64,000 bases of DNA, from assembly GCA_037355855.1 (NCBI GenBank), contig CM074759.1:1736001-1800000 (forward strand), read 5' to 3'. This document shows, one piece after another, positions 45,997 through 54,869 of this stretch. The notes under the pieces were generated by a model, which saw only the letters and a list, made by a program, of their open reading frames with translations, was not told where the DNA came from and searched no databases. Source of the stretch: Pseudo-nitzschia pungens. Taxonomy: Eukaryota; Bacillariophyta; Bacillariophyceae; Bacillariales; Bacillariaceae. A program made the position numbers and the translations under genes. Position 1 is the first letter of the stretch; every line of letters starts with the position of its first letter.

Positions 45997-46932
45997 GGTT
46001 AACTTGACTTGCTCTGAGTAACTAACTTGCTTCAGTTTCTAAACTAAATTCTTTTGTGGTGGGAACTGTTTCCATCCAAGTTGTCGATCGAAAGGTCTGT
46101 ATCGATGACGACCAAAAGAAAAGGTGTCAAGAAAGGTATCACGTCAGCGTTTGTGTTGTCATCCAAAAAGAAGAACATTTGAATCGATGGTACGGGTCGA
46201 TTGTTCCGTGTCGACTATTCCGAAAAGGTATCCACATCGATGGTTGGCTAGAAAGGTATCCATTTCCGGTCCGATGGTTGGATGGTTGGTTATGACCAAA
46301 AGAAGAATTCTATCTGGTCTTTCTGCTCTGCTCTGGACCAATCGATTTGATTCTGAGATATGACAGATCTCAGGGTTCTTGGCTTGTCTGATTCCAAGTT
46401 CCCTTGGCTAAAAATCAAAAATCAATGGTATGGCAGATTTGAGGTTGTCTGCGCCTCATTGTTTCGGACGGGACTGACGTCATGTCCTTGGTCTGCTGGA
46501 CACTGTCTTCACTGGAAAGTTCGTGGTGGTCTGTCCTTTTCTTTTTCCAGCATTGTCCCATCCCCGGCAAACGTCCCCTTGAATCCTGTAAAATAACAGG
46601 GAATCATGGACGCTGCTTTCTCCACGTCCTGCTCCTTCCCCACCGGACTGAGCCTCCATGGAGCCACCATGACGCTCAGCTACTGGATTTGAATACCAAT
46701 AGGTCCGCAGAGGTGGATGTGCGGATTCCAGTCGTATTGCGCGTTTGCTGGGGAAGGGCTCCCCATTAACATCAGGGATCTCGCGATGTCAGCTGCTGGT
46801 CCAGTTTCAGCTGAGGTTTTACATCCAAGTGTAGGCATGGATGCCAGTGGTGATCAGCCAGCTGGGTTTCATCACGCGCTCTAGCCGGCGTCCCGGTTCG
46901 TAGAAGTGGGTCGAGCGGTGGGTCTGATAAAC
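45997..46932 (-). other. Element 2 leader and primer-binding region
   Basis: 936 bp between the gag start and the 5' LTR. No coding support. The bases next to the LTR (46917-46932, minus strand GTTTATCAGACCCACC) should be the primer-binding site. Their complement looks like a tRNA anticodon arm (stem TGGGT, loop CTGATAA), suggesting priming by a tRNA half as in copia, but the tRNA is not identified. Confidence 0.5.
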
Positions 46933-47870
46933 TGTGTTGATATCCGCTTGTCAGCGGTCTTCGGGGAACTTAATCGTAGATATGAATTATCTCGTACTGG
47001 TCTAAAAATAGGGGAAAGCCCTAACAATAATAACACATAAAGTCCTGGCAAATCGTGAGTCTACAGTGGACTGTTCAAGGTCTATTGCATACGCTCAAGC
47101 AATACAAGGCACTTCCCTAGAGGTACATCGGAATCGGTCGTAAAGGAGGGCATGATAGGTGTGTTTATTTTAGAGTAAAAGAAAGAGTGAATAAAAGGGG
47201 AGCTGAGCCAAAAGCGCTCAGCTCTGTATCGTATCGTGACATCGATTCGCTAACTCGCTAATAACAGCGCTCCTGTAGCTCTGGTACTGTATCCTACGAG
47301 TAGCATACCGTATCGGAGTATCGTAGGTATCTCCGATTAATTAGATCGAATCGTGTGCTAGCGCTAGCTCGCTTATGCTAGCGCGTTGGGTAACTGTTTG
47401 GGCCGGGTATCCGGTCATGGTATATATTATACACCAATGACCCGACCCCGGCGGTAGCATCGTATCTTAGCATGATATTATGGTAGGTTAGCACCATCAG
47501 TATCTCGTAGCCTTAGCAACCCTAACCCTGTAGCATTTAGCTACACCACAGAGGGTGCTTTACTCGGGGTACGTACGATTGGTACAAATCGTACGCGGCG
47601 ACCCTAGTAAACTCTGCTAGCAATACTAGACAGGATAGGTCTGCTGCTAAGCCTGCTGCTAAGCCTGCTGCTAAGCCTGTTGCTAAGCCTGTTGCTAAGC
47701 CTGTTGCTAAGCCTGTTGCTGAGCCTGTATGCTAGCAATTAGCACACAGCTCTAGCACTCAGCTCAGCACCTGTTAGTCAGTTACTGGAGGCTGCTGCCT
47801 GTAGTCCCAGTACACTCTCCTACACAGGAGCCTTAGCACAGATCATAGCACCACCTTGAATATCTTCATA
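46933..47870 (-). repeat. Element 2 5' LTR
   Basis: 938 bp, almost identical to 38081-39018, including the 12-bp array at 47641-47728. It should hold the promoter of element 2. Confidence 0.9.
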
Positions 47871-47874
47871 GGAT
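47871..47874. repeat. Element 2 target duplication, right (ggat)
   Basis: Matches 38077-38080 on the other side of element 2. Confidence 0.65.
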
Positions 47875-48660
47875 GGTGATTCCGGCTGAGGTGAGTACGT
47901 CGAAGCGCGCCTTCGTCTCTTCAGCATAGGTTGCAGCATCCTTGTTTGCGTCCTGTTTGCAGGAGAAAAATTTGTAGACCTTGTTTATTGTGTCTACCAT
48001 GGGGTGTACTTTGGTGGCGCTGTCTCGGTAGCAATATTCTCGTAGCATGGTGAGTAATTGGAGTGTGTCTTGAGTGTTTTCAACCTCCTTCCATTGCTCG
48101 CAGGTCTTCAAGTGCTGCTTTACTCCGGAGCTCAGCTGTCCCTCAATGGTAGAGAAGAGACTTTTCAAATCCTCGCAGTAGGTGTCGAACTTTTTTGCTG
48201 AACGCTCTCCCTTCTTAAGCCAGAGTTCTTCTAACAAGCGTTTCTTGGTCTCGTCCACTGTCGACGACCCATCTGCTCCTGCGATGGTATACTTGCTGGC
48301 ATCGGGCATGGGTGGTAGGAAGTCTTCTTCGTTGAGCTTGGTTGTATTAATTAGGGTTGTTTTGACCTTCGAGTTCTTCTTTCCGGCAACTATTTTTAGT
48401 CCTTCAAAGAGCTTGTCATATTGGCCAGATTTTGAGCCATCGATGACAATTCCTTTCAACTCATCTTGGTCTAACCCGGTGAATTTTCGATCGACAGTTG
48501 GCTTTCGATCTACAGTTGATCCGGTTACTGTTCCTCCGGTATTGTTGTTGCCTCGTCGGTTTCGATTCCTCGATCTTGTATTATTGTTTGTGCTAGAGGG
48601 AGGAGTCCCGCCGGGGCTCTTTGGTGTATTAAGTTGGTCCATGCTGGAGGATGGTGTCAT
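47875..48660 (-). CDS. Element 1 gag N-terminal part, interrupted by element 2
   Basis: 262 codons from ATG at 48660 up to the nested insertion. The Asn/Arg/Thr-rich start is followed by a helical capsid-like domain (LLEELWLKKGERSAKKF, LLTMLREYCYRDSATKVHPMV) typical of copia gag. The frame runs exactly into the segment beginning at 38080 once element 2 and one 4-bp repeat are removed. As it stands the protein would read into element 2 LTR and stop after a few residues, so this copy is inactivated by insertion only. Confidence 0.88.
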
Positions 48661-48740
48661 CGACTGCTACAGCTGTGTCGCTCGGAGGATATCAATCTAC
48701 TCAACGTGCGGTGAAACGTTGTGGTGGCTTCGGCACCGGT

Positions 48741-48756
48741 AGTTTAATTACTTGTA
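48741..48756 (-). other. Element 1 primer-binding region, complementary to its own LTR
   Basis: On the minus (element) strand the first 16 bases after the 5' LTR read tacaagtaattaaact. The same 16-mer on the plus strand lies at 48819-48834 inside the LTR, so the element RNA can pair with itself, 16 of 16 bases, with a 62-nt loop. The pairing ends exactly at the LTR border, the position where reverse transcription starts. This is the geometry of self-primed elements such as Tf1. Confidence 0.75.
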
Positions 48757-49042
48757 TGTTGAATTCAGCAGGATATCTACGAAAACCTTAAAGAGCACAA
48801 TTAACTCTGTTGGTTAGATACAAGTAATTAAACTATGGGTGTGTGAATCGAGTGGATATCCTGGACAATCATCCTTGGGCATGTTCTGCAAACTCATGAT
48901 GTGGTGAGCTGTTGTTCTGATTACGTCATTGATTCTTATTCATGTTGCTGATTATTGCCCGGTCATTCTCCTCATACCTTCCGTACCTATATGTCAATAT
49001 CCTTCTTGTCTATTGTCATCCACTTCAGGCACATCTCCAACA
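48757..49042 (-). repeat. Element 1 5' LTR
   Basis: 286 bp, identical by eye to 33206-33491. On the element strand the 16-mer complementary to the primer site occupies LTR positions 209-224; a weak TATA-like ggatatcc lies about 26 nt before it, so transcription could begin near that 16-mer. Confidence 0.9.
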
Positions 49043-49047
49043 TAGAT
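49043..49047. repeat. Element 1 target site duplication, right (tagat)
   Basis: Matches 33201-33205. Confidence 0.85.
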
Positions 49048-49677
49048 ACGAAGTAGCACAGTAGAATCCAAAGGACGTTGATCCAGAACTTGTGTCATCA
49101 CTATCCTTACTACTACTGGTGCTAGTACTAGTTTGAATCTTGATCCGAACCGCGATGACAACAATGGCTCGCGGTGGGAATGAATGAATCATTGAACCGT
49201 GCCGATTTGGTGGATTGGATGGACGTCTTCCATTGTACTAGTAGTAGTAAGACTCCGGACTCATTCATCACGGAAAAGGAGCAGCAAACGCGTTCGGCAT
49301 CGTTTTGTTGGATTGATTCGCCGGGTACCAACCAGTCTTGCCGGATTCGCCGGGCACCGGTCATGGGTATGGTTCTCCTTCGACCAAGAGGACTCACTCG
49401 TAGTGGGTCACACTTCCAATTGGCTTGACGGATACTGAAGGTAACGCAACGCGGTTGGCTTTTGTTTCCGAAAGAAGCGCAACGCAACGCTGGGACACGA
49501 ACCGCAGGCTATCCGTCGCGCCGCCGGACCAAAGAGTATTATCAATACCGACTTCCTACTCTAGCGCGCTCGGTGTACACGCGTATACTGTGGTTGCAGC
49601 GGAAATCATTCAATTATTTATTTTTATTTCGTTTCGTGCGAGCGGCACTGCTGCCGGTCTCTTTGCCCTTTCCAATT

Positions 49678-49710
<33 letters not shown>

Positions 49711-50070
49711 TATTTTCATTTTCATTTAGCTCTGGCCCGTGCGAGTTGCGCGGCAGAGGGAGAGAGATAGATCTCACCTAGCTACTCAAATCCTTCCACT
49801 CTGCCAAAGACCAATTTCGACGAATCACCAACCCATCCCGGATGGATTGACAACGATCGTCTCGCAAGGAAAGCAAGCACCACAACGCACCCGTTCCAGT
49901 CGGTAGATTGCTAGTCCTCGAAAGACCACACCACACCACACCACACCACACCGTGACCACCACAGAGACAACCGAGTCGCAGCCGATATCCCGTTTGGTA
50001 ACACTTTTGTTCGCGGATTGGTGGGTATCTCGTGTGCTGTACCGCTTGCTTCCTTCCTCCCGTTCCCGTC
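49048..50070. other. Intergenic with simple repeats
   Basis: 1.0 kb without a supported gene. Holds a (TTTTG) run at 49680-49706 and an (ACACC) run near 49925-49950. It includes the 3' flank of the small plastid membrane protein gene. Confidence 0.5.
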
Positions 50071-50403
50071 TTAATCCGAAAAGAAGGCAACCCAGCACAG
50101 GTACAAGATGGGCAGGGACAAGACCAAACTGAATCCGGTCATGGCCTGGAGTTCCATGTTCATGATGTCTTCGTTCTTCTTGTTCAACGCCAGCATTTCT
50201 TCCCGGGTCATGTCGCGGGATTCGATGAAGGAAAGATCCTCTTCCTCCTGCTTCTTCTTGCCAAAGACGCCGAGCTCCATCGATCGGGTCGCCAGAGGAG
50301 TCGACTTCGTGACGAAGGCCTCGGCGGATTGGGGGAGGGTGACGGAAGCCACTGCCGCAACAAGGGCCACGAGGACCATGGAGAATCGGGGGGAGGACAT
50401 CAT
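50071..50403 (-). CDS. Small plastid membrane protein, one C-terminal TM, function unknown
   Basis: 110 aa from ATG at 50403; the frame is open further upstream but only this start puts a signal peptide first (FSMVLVALVAAVASVTLPQSAEAF/VT, an EAF plastid motif). The mature part has a charged helix (SFIESRDMTREEMLALNKKNEDIMNM) and one membrane span near the C-terminus (MTGFSLVLSLPILYLCWVAF). The layout suits a small thylakoid or envelope membrane subunit. I do not recognise a named family. Confidence 0.75.
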   Translation of the reverse strand: MMSSPRFSMVLVALVAAVASVTLPQSAEAFVTKSTPLATRSMELGVFGKKKQEEEDLSFIESRDMTREEMLALNKKNEDIMNMELQAMTGFSLVLSLPILYLCWVAFFSD

Positions 50404-51204
50404 CTTGATGGCTGGAATTGCAAGTGAGTTACCGTACGGTAGAATTGTGTTGCTTTGGTGAGTGACTCTTGCCGGAGTGTGAGAGCCTTGTTTCAATTCG
50501 TTGCAGCGCTTGCAGCAGTAAAACTGTCCGAAGAACAGGTGACACTTTCCTGACTGGGTTTTGCGACTTGTACCGTACGATGGTGTTCGCCGACGATAAG
50601 AAACAGCGCAACAGAATAGTACGAGTAAGATTTCGAGTGCGTCGTAACCTTACTGGGATACCGATCCGTTATTCGCAGAGGTCACTGACGTGTGCGTGTC
50701 TACGTACATACCGTAACAACTCTAAGTAAGAGCGTCATGTTCAGATCCTAAGTATGAATGTTGTCTGTGTATTTCAAAAACTGGTTTTTGGACTCATTCG
50801 AGTAAGAGTTTTGGGCGATCCATGATTCAAAAATATTTCTCGCAGCCATGTGGAAGTTCAACACGTCTTCACGATGTCATCCATGCAAGAAGTTCGGGGG
50901 GACTGCATGTTCCCTGTGTGGATGCCATTGTTACGGCATCAGGCATCCAAACTTCCATCCCCTTTGCGAAGGGAGATGCACGAGAACAAATAAGGTTACC
51001 ACCGGGTACCGGTAGGTAGTTTGTACGAAGTGATCCGGAAGTCTTACATGGAACAGGGTAACTTGTTCAAAACTGCATCGAAAGATTAGATTCCCACAAA
51101 GCGCATCGTAGAACAGAGAGTGCGGTAACGATTTGCCCGGCCTAGTTTGAAATTCGCGCTCTAAACCCGAAGAGACATTTCCGTTTTCGAAACTACTGAA
51201 CAGC
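50404..51204. other. Divergent intergenic region
   Basis: 800 bp between two divergent plastid-protein genes, so likely both promoters. Contains taagatt/aaccttact and accggtaggta words (50626-50660, 51000-51020). No supported gene. Confidence 0.5.
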
Positions 51205-52467
51205 ATGATCGGAAAACGAACGAAAGGGAGGACATCATCGGCAGGATGTTGTGGGACCGTTGCCACTTCCATCCTTGCGCTTGCATTGGTTCTTGTCATC
51301 CAAGTGTCAGCGTTCGAACCTCTTTCCATCGGCACGAAATCTTCCAGGCACAATCGATGCAACAAAAATTCACGCGGCAATCTTTTGACTCGATTCGTGA
51401 TGCTAAACAGTGACGGGAATCAGAGCATCGATAGCGATCAACAAGAGGAAGAGATGAAACGAGAAAGGGGTCTCTTGCGCCAAGAGAAGAGCAGCGGCTT
51501 GTTGCGGCTTGCCAAGCTGAGTCTCCAGGACTATGAATGGCGCGTTGGCCTGTTCAAAGATCGCGAGGCAGATCGAAGGGTGGAAGAAAGCCTGGCGCGA
51601 ATGATGGGAGACGAGGCCTCCTACGTGAGACCGATGGACGCCAGTGAGAAGTCCATTGGTCCCCTGGGTTTGTGGGAGAAGGAGAGCGTGGAATGGCTTC
51701 AGCAAGTTATCGACGAGGAAGCACGACGCGCCAGAGAAATCGTTCGATTGGGCGGTATTCTCGTGCGACCCATGGACGCATCGGCCGTTCCGGGTGAGGT
51801 CGAGGAACTCGGTCCTCTCGGAGCGATCGAGCGCCGAGTGGTCGACTTTGTGGAAAGCATCCAACGATCCGAGCGAGAGCGAACGAAGAAGCGGGTTCTT
51901 CGACCAAAGGATGTGGAAGCCTCGAAGCGCGGACCACTGGGGGAAGCCGAACTGCGGGCAAGCGAGGCGATACGCGAGATCCTCGAGTCGGAACGAATGC
52001 GAATGGCCGAGTCCAGGAGGCGTGACGGGATCGTGCGTCCGATCGACATCCCCGGCCCCCTCGGAGAACTGGAGATGGCGGTCCTAGAAGTATTCCGAGC
52101 CGAGGAGCAACGAAAACAGGAAATCCAAGAAAACAACAGTGCCTACCTGGTGAGACCCATGGATGCCAAGACAAAGGGACCACTGGGAGAGCTAGAAGCC
52201 CAAGCGACAGAAGCCGTGAAGAGATTGACCGACGAGGAGAAGCAACGCGTCCGAAACATACAACGCTACCTGGACGAAAACAGACCCATGCAACAGCAAG
52301 AACGAACCGCTCTCGGTATGATAGAGACCGTTGTTGTGGGGATTGTGAGGGCACCAATCCTCATGTATCAAATATTCAATCGGGTCAAAGATCTGCTGGA
52401 CAGCGAGACGATAGACGGTCGGGATGCAGAAATTTTGAGACAAAAGAAAGCCGACATGAAGAAATAA
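51205..52467 (+). CDS. Plastid-targeted protein with five RPMDA-GPLG-E repeats, function unknown
   Basis: 420 aa, intact. The N-terminus is a signal peptide ending QVSAF/EPLS (plastid motif). From about residue 141 the protein is built from five repeats of 38-50 residues: a core (V/L)RP(M/K/I)D(A/V/I), a short spacer, GPLG, then a Glu/Arg-rich amphipathic helix. Cores lie at RPMDASEKSIGPLG, RPMDASAVPGEVEELGPLG, RPKDVEASKRGPLG, RPIDIPGPLG and RPMDAKTKGPLG. A shorter hydrophobic helix (ALGMIETVVVGIVRAPILM) and a charged tail end it. This suggests an elongated, possibly membrane-associated plastid scaffold. The repeat is not one I can name. Confidence 0.8.
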   Translation: MIGKRTKGRTSSAGCCGTVATSILALALVLVIQVSAFEPLSIGTKSSRHNRCNKNSRGNLLTRFVMLNSDGNQSIDSDQQEEEMKRERGLLRQEKSSGLLRLAKLSLQDYEWRVGLFKDREADRRVEESLARMMGDEASYVRPMDASEKSIGPLGLWEKESVEWLQQVIDEEARRAREIVRLGGILVRPMDASAVPGEVEELGPLGAIERRVVDFVESIQRSERERTKKRVLRPKDVEASKRGPLGEAELRASEAIREILESERMRMAESRRRDGIVRPIDIPGPLGELEMAVLEVFRAEEQRKQEIQENNSAYLVRPMDAKTKGPLGELEAQATEAVKRLTDEEKQRVRNIQRYLDENRPMQQQERTALGMIETVVVGIVRAPILMYQIFNRVKDLLDSETIDGRDAEILRQKKADMKK

Positions 52468-52784
52468 CAATCGGTTGCATGCATGCCTTGTATTTTCGGA
52501 CGGACGATGCAACCGTGTCGATTCTTTACTTCATTTCCTCGTGTATAATACAAATGTATTATTATCATATTAAATAATCTATTAAATAATATAAACAGAA
52601 TTACGTTTACGACCTATTTCGTTCCGTGTTCGAATGATACACACGTATGTACTCGAAAGCTATTGTGTAAGAATTGTGGGTCCTAATTTTATTCGGAAGA
52701 AAAAGTGTTCAAAAATCTTGCACTGCCGTCGCAGTTGCTCCGCCGCTCTGAGTCTTTGCGCAGGTACGAGCGAAATTCCTGGTT
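52468..52784. other. Convergent 3' region
   Basis: 317 bp between two convergent stop codons, AT-rich (taaataatctattaaataat near 52572). No gene. Confidence 0.6.
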
Positions 52785-54869
52785 TCAGAAACCCCGAGCC
52801 TTCTTGAGTCCGTGCGAAAGCAGACTCCGGGTGCTTGACAGTGCCCCTTCCATTCCGTTGTCCTCCACGCAAAGGAGCATCGCGCCGCCACCGTTGTTGT
52901 TGTTGTTGTTGTTGTCGTCGCTTGGGACGTACCCCACCACCGTTTCGAACAGCGCCGCCGTTGGGTCCTGCGATGCCGAGCCCATGCGAGCTTGCAGTGC
53001 GAGAGAGTTGGCGACCTTGGACAATCGGCCGCGGAGCATGCTCGTTATGTCCAGGTGGTATCGGAAGGAACCATCGAATCGGACGCACGACACCACGATG
53101 AGGTCGACCCCGGCGTTTGCCTCCTTCTCCACGAGCGAGTAGAGTTCCCCCGACCGGCCCGAAAAACTGCTGTTCGACACCACGATAACCTCACTGCTGC
53201 TCTCGGGAACGGTCAGGGCTTTTCGAACCCGATCGCACCGTTCGTCCAGCTCGGACAACGAACCTTTCGTGCTTCCGGAGGGCAACACCTCGATCACGCA
53301 AACCCTCATCGCCTCCCCTTTTCGTTCCCTCAGATGCGCGGAATCCCGTATTCGCACGAAATCTTTGTCGAAAGTGTTGTTCAGGAGCAAGACGGGATAG
53401 ACCTCGCCCCCGCGAGCGATCTTTTTGACACCCTTGGCGTGCGGCAGAAGCATCAATCCCTGCGCGTCCCTCATGCTCATGAGCCTCGACGATCGCTGAA
53501 CGCCGGTGGACAGCGCCTCGTATGTTTCGCCGGAGTGACCAACGCTTCTCGTCAGCACCACTCGGTGGTACTCGGGGCGCTTGGCGTCCAGCTTGACGTC
53601 GTGGGCAAGGGTCGCTTCTATTTCGGGATGAACGAGGGATGAATCCACAACGTCCTCGAGTTGTTCTTCTCGCGTCTTGTCGTTCGAAACAACTCCGTCG
53701 TCGATGCCGTGGAAATACAAATTCAAGCACGGTCCTACCAACAGCTGCGTGCACACCACGGCGGAACACGGATTACCGGGTTGCGCAAACACGAGCCTGG
53801 TGCGATCCTCCCCGTCGACCCTTCGGGGGAGAGAGAAAAACGTGGTCGGTTTGCCGGGCTTCATGTGCATGCGGCCAAAGTGCAGGGTTCCCCCGCACTT
53901 CTCTACCAGCACGCGTTCGACGATGTCGGTCTCGCCCATGCTCACGCCCCCGGTCGTGATCACGACGTCGCAGCGATCCAGGGCGCTCCCGACCCTTTCT
54001 TCCATCGCCTCGATGTCGTCGTCGCGGACCATTCCCAGGTCGATCGGTTCGCAAACCTTCCGAAATCCGCCGGTCGACAGCAATCCCAGCAGAACCGGTC
54101 GGTTGACGTCGGGAATTTTCCCCACGGCGCTTGGCTGCCACGTTGCGGTTGCGGTTGCGTTTGGGTTTGCGTTTGCGCTTGGGTTCTCGGGGATGAGTTC
54201 GTTTCCCGTCGACAACACACCGATCTTGATTCGTCGCCGGACCGTGATGTATTCCGCACCCGATTGTTTCGCCAGTCCGATCGCCACCGGATCCACGACG
54301 TGCCCCTTTGGCAAGACCACGGTGGAGGCCGCAATGTCGCAACCGATCGGTCGTATCCACGCGTTTGGTTTCAGATCCGCCGACGGCTCGATCCGGATCT
54401 TGGACGTCGACGAGGAGACCTCGCATTCCTCGATTGGCACGACACAGTTGTAGGCTTTGGGGACGACAGCTCCGGTGGTAATGTAACACGCCGTTGGGAG
54501 ATGGTCGGCGTCGTCTTCCTCCCTCAGCGTGGTCGGTAGATCGGCCCCTCCGGCATAGACCTTGTCCACGACTCGATGGGTCCAGGAGTTGGCGGCGGCA
54601 GCACTCCGCGCTTCTCCGGCAGAAAATTTCGCGGTGTCGATGGCGTATCCATCCATGATGCTCGCGGTATACGGTGGATAGCCGGGTTCTCTCATCAGAA
54701 CATCCTCGGCCAAAACGCAACCCAGGAGGTCCGTCCAGGGAGTGGACGACAACGGGATGCGCACCGTGGGATCGCCGCTCTTGTTGTCGAGCAGAATCTT
54801 TGCGGTCTCCGTCATGACCGTTCGAATGGCCTCCGGGACCGGAATCATGGGGTGGGGATCTGGAGTCAT
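52785..54869 (-). CDS. Molybdopterin molybdenumtransferase (MoeA / gephyrin-E / Cnx1-E type) with extra C-terminal region
   Basis: 694 aa from the first ATG (54869); the frame is open further upstream but without a Met. MoeA domains in order: TPWTDLLGCVLAEDVLMREPGYPPYTASIMDGYAI, YITTGAVVPKAYNCVVPIEECE, IGVLSTGNELI, DVVITTGGVSMGETD, LHFGRMHMKPGKPTTFF and FAQPGNPCSAVVC, then the beta-barrel domain IV (KRPEYHRVVLTRS..). The enzyme inserts molybdate into adenylylated molybdopterin to make molybdenum cofactor in the cytosol, needed for nitrate reductase among others. After domain IV come about 170 residues (EVIVVSNSSFSGRSGELY ... LLSHGLKKAR) that may be a diverged MogA/G-like domain, as gephyrin and Cnx1 are E-G fusions; the usual MogA catalytic strings are not clear. 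A poly-Asn run lies near the end. Confidence 0.88.
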   Translation of the reverse strand: MTPDPHPMIPVPEAIRTVMTETAKILLDNKSGDPTVRIPLSSTPWTDLLGCVLAEDVLMREPGYPPYTASIMDGYAIDTAKFSAGEARSAAAANSWTHRVVDKVYAGGADLPTTLREEDDADHLPTACYITTGAVVPKAYNCVVPIEECEVSSSTSKIRIEPSADLKPNAWIRPIGCDIAASTVVLPKGHVVDPVAIGLAKQSGAEYITVRRRIKIGVLSTGNELIPENPSANANPNATATATWQPSAVGKIPDVNRPVLLGLLSTGGFRKVCEPIDLGMVRDDDIEAMEERVGSALDRCDVVITTGGVSMGETDIVERVLVEKCGGTLHFGRMHMKPGKPTTFFSLPRRVDGEDRTRLVFAQPGNPCSAVVCTQLLVGPCLNLYFHGIDDGVVSNDKTREEQLEDVVDSSLVHPEIEATLAHDVKLDAKRPEYHRVVLTRSVGHSGETYEALSTGVQRSSRLMSMRDAQGLMLLPHAKGVKKIARGGEVYPVLLLNNTFDKDFVRIRDSAHLRERKGEAMRVCVIEVLPSGSTKGSLSELDERCDRVRKALTVPESSSEVIVVSNSSFSGRSGELYSLVEKEANAGVDLIVVSCVRFDGSFRYHLDITSMLRGRLSKVANSLALQARMGSASQDPTAALFETVVGYVPSDDNNNNNNNGGGAMLLCVEDNGMEGALSSTRSLLSHGLKKARGF

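Larger units (their letters stand above)
38081..47870 (-). mobile_element. Element 2: Ty1/copia LTR retrotransposon nested in element 1 gag
   Basis: 9.8-kb element in minus orientation with two 938-bp LTRs (38081-39018 and 46933-47870) that differ by about one visible base (gctcgtc against gcttgtc). Internal order is a 936-bp leader, gag (44095-45996), protease-integrase (41329-44052), reverse transcriptase-RNase H (39523-41328) and a 0.5-kb 3' untranslated part. The three open segments share one frame and are separated by two UGA codons. It is unrelated in sequence to element 1 beyond family motifs. The LTR borders chosen here begin TGTG and end CATA on the plus strand; canonical TG...CA ends would sit 2 bp inside. 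Confidence 0.9.
33206..49042 (-). mobile_element. Element 1: Ty1/copia LTR retrotransposon, split by nested element 2
   Basis: Full-length LTR retrotransposon in minus orientation. Identical-looking 286-bp LTRs lie at 33206-33491 and 48757-49042, starting TGTTG and ending CAACA, flanked by 5-bp duplications tagat. Internal coding order is gag, protease, integrase, reverse transcriptase, RNase H, the Ty1/copia order. A second retrotransposon (38081-47870) sits inside gag. Without it the element is about 6.0 kb and its single gag-pol frame is open (about 1774 aa). Near-identical LTRs mean recent insertion. The primer-binding region is complementary to its own LTR, not evidently to a tRNA (see 48741-48756). 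Confidence 0.92.
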
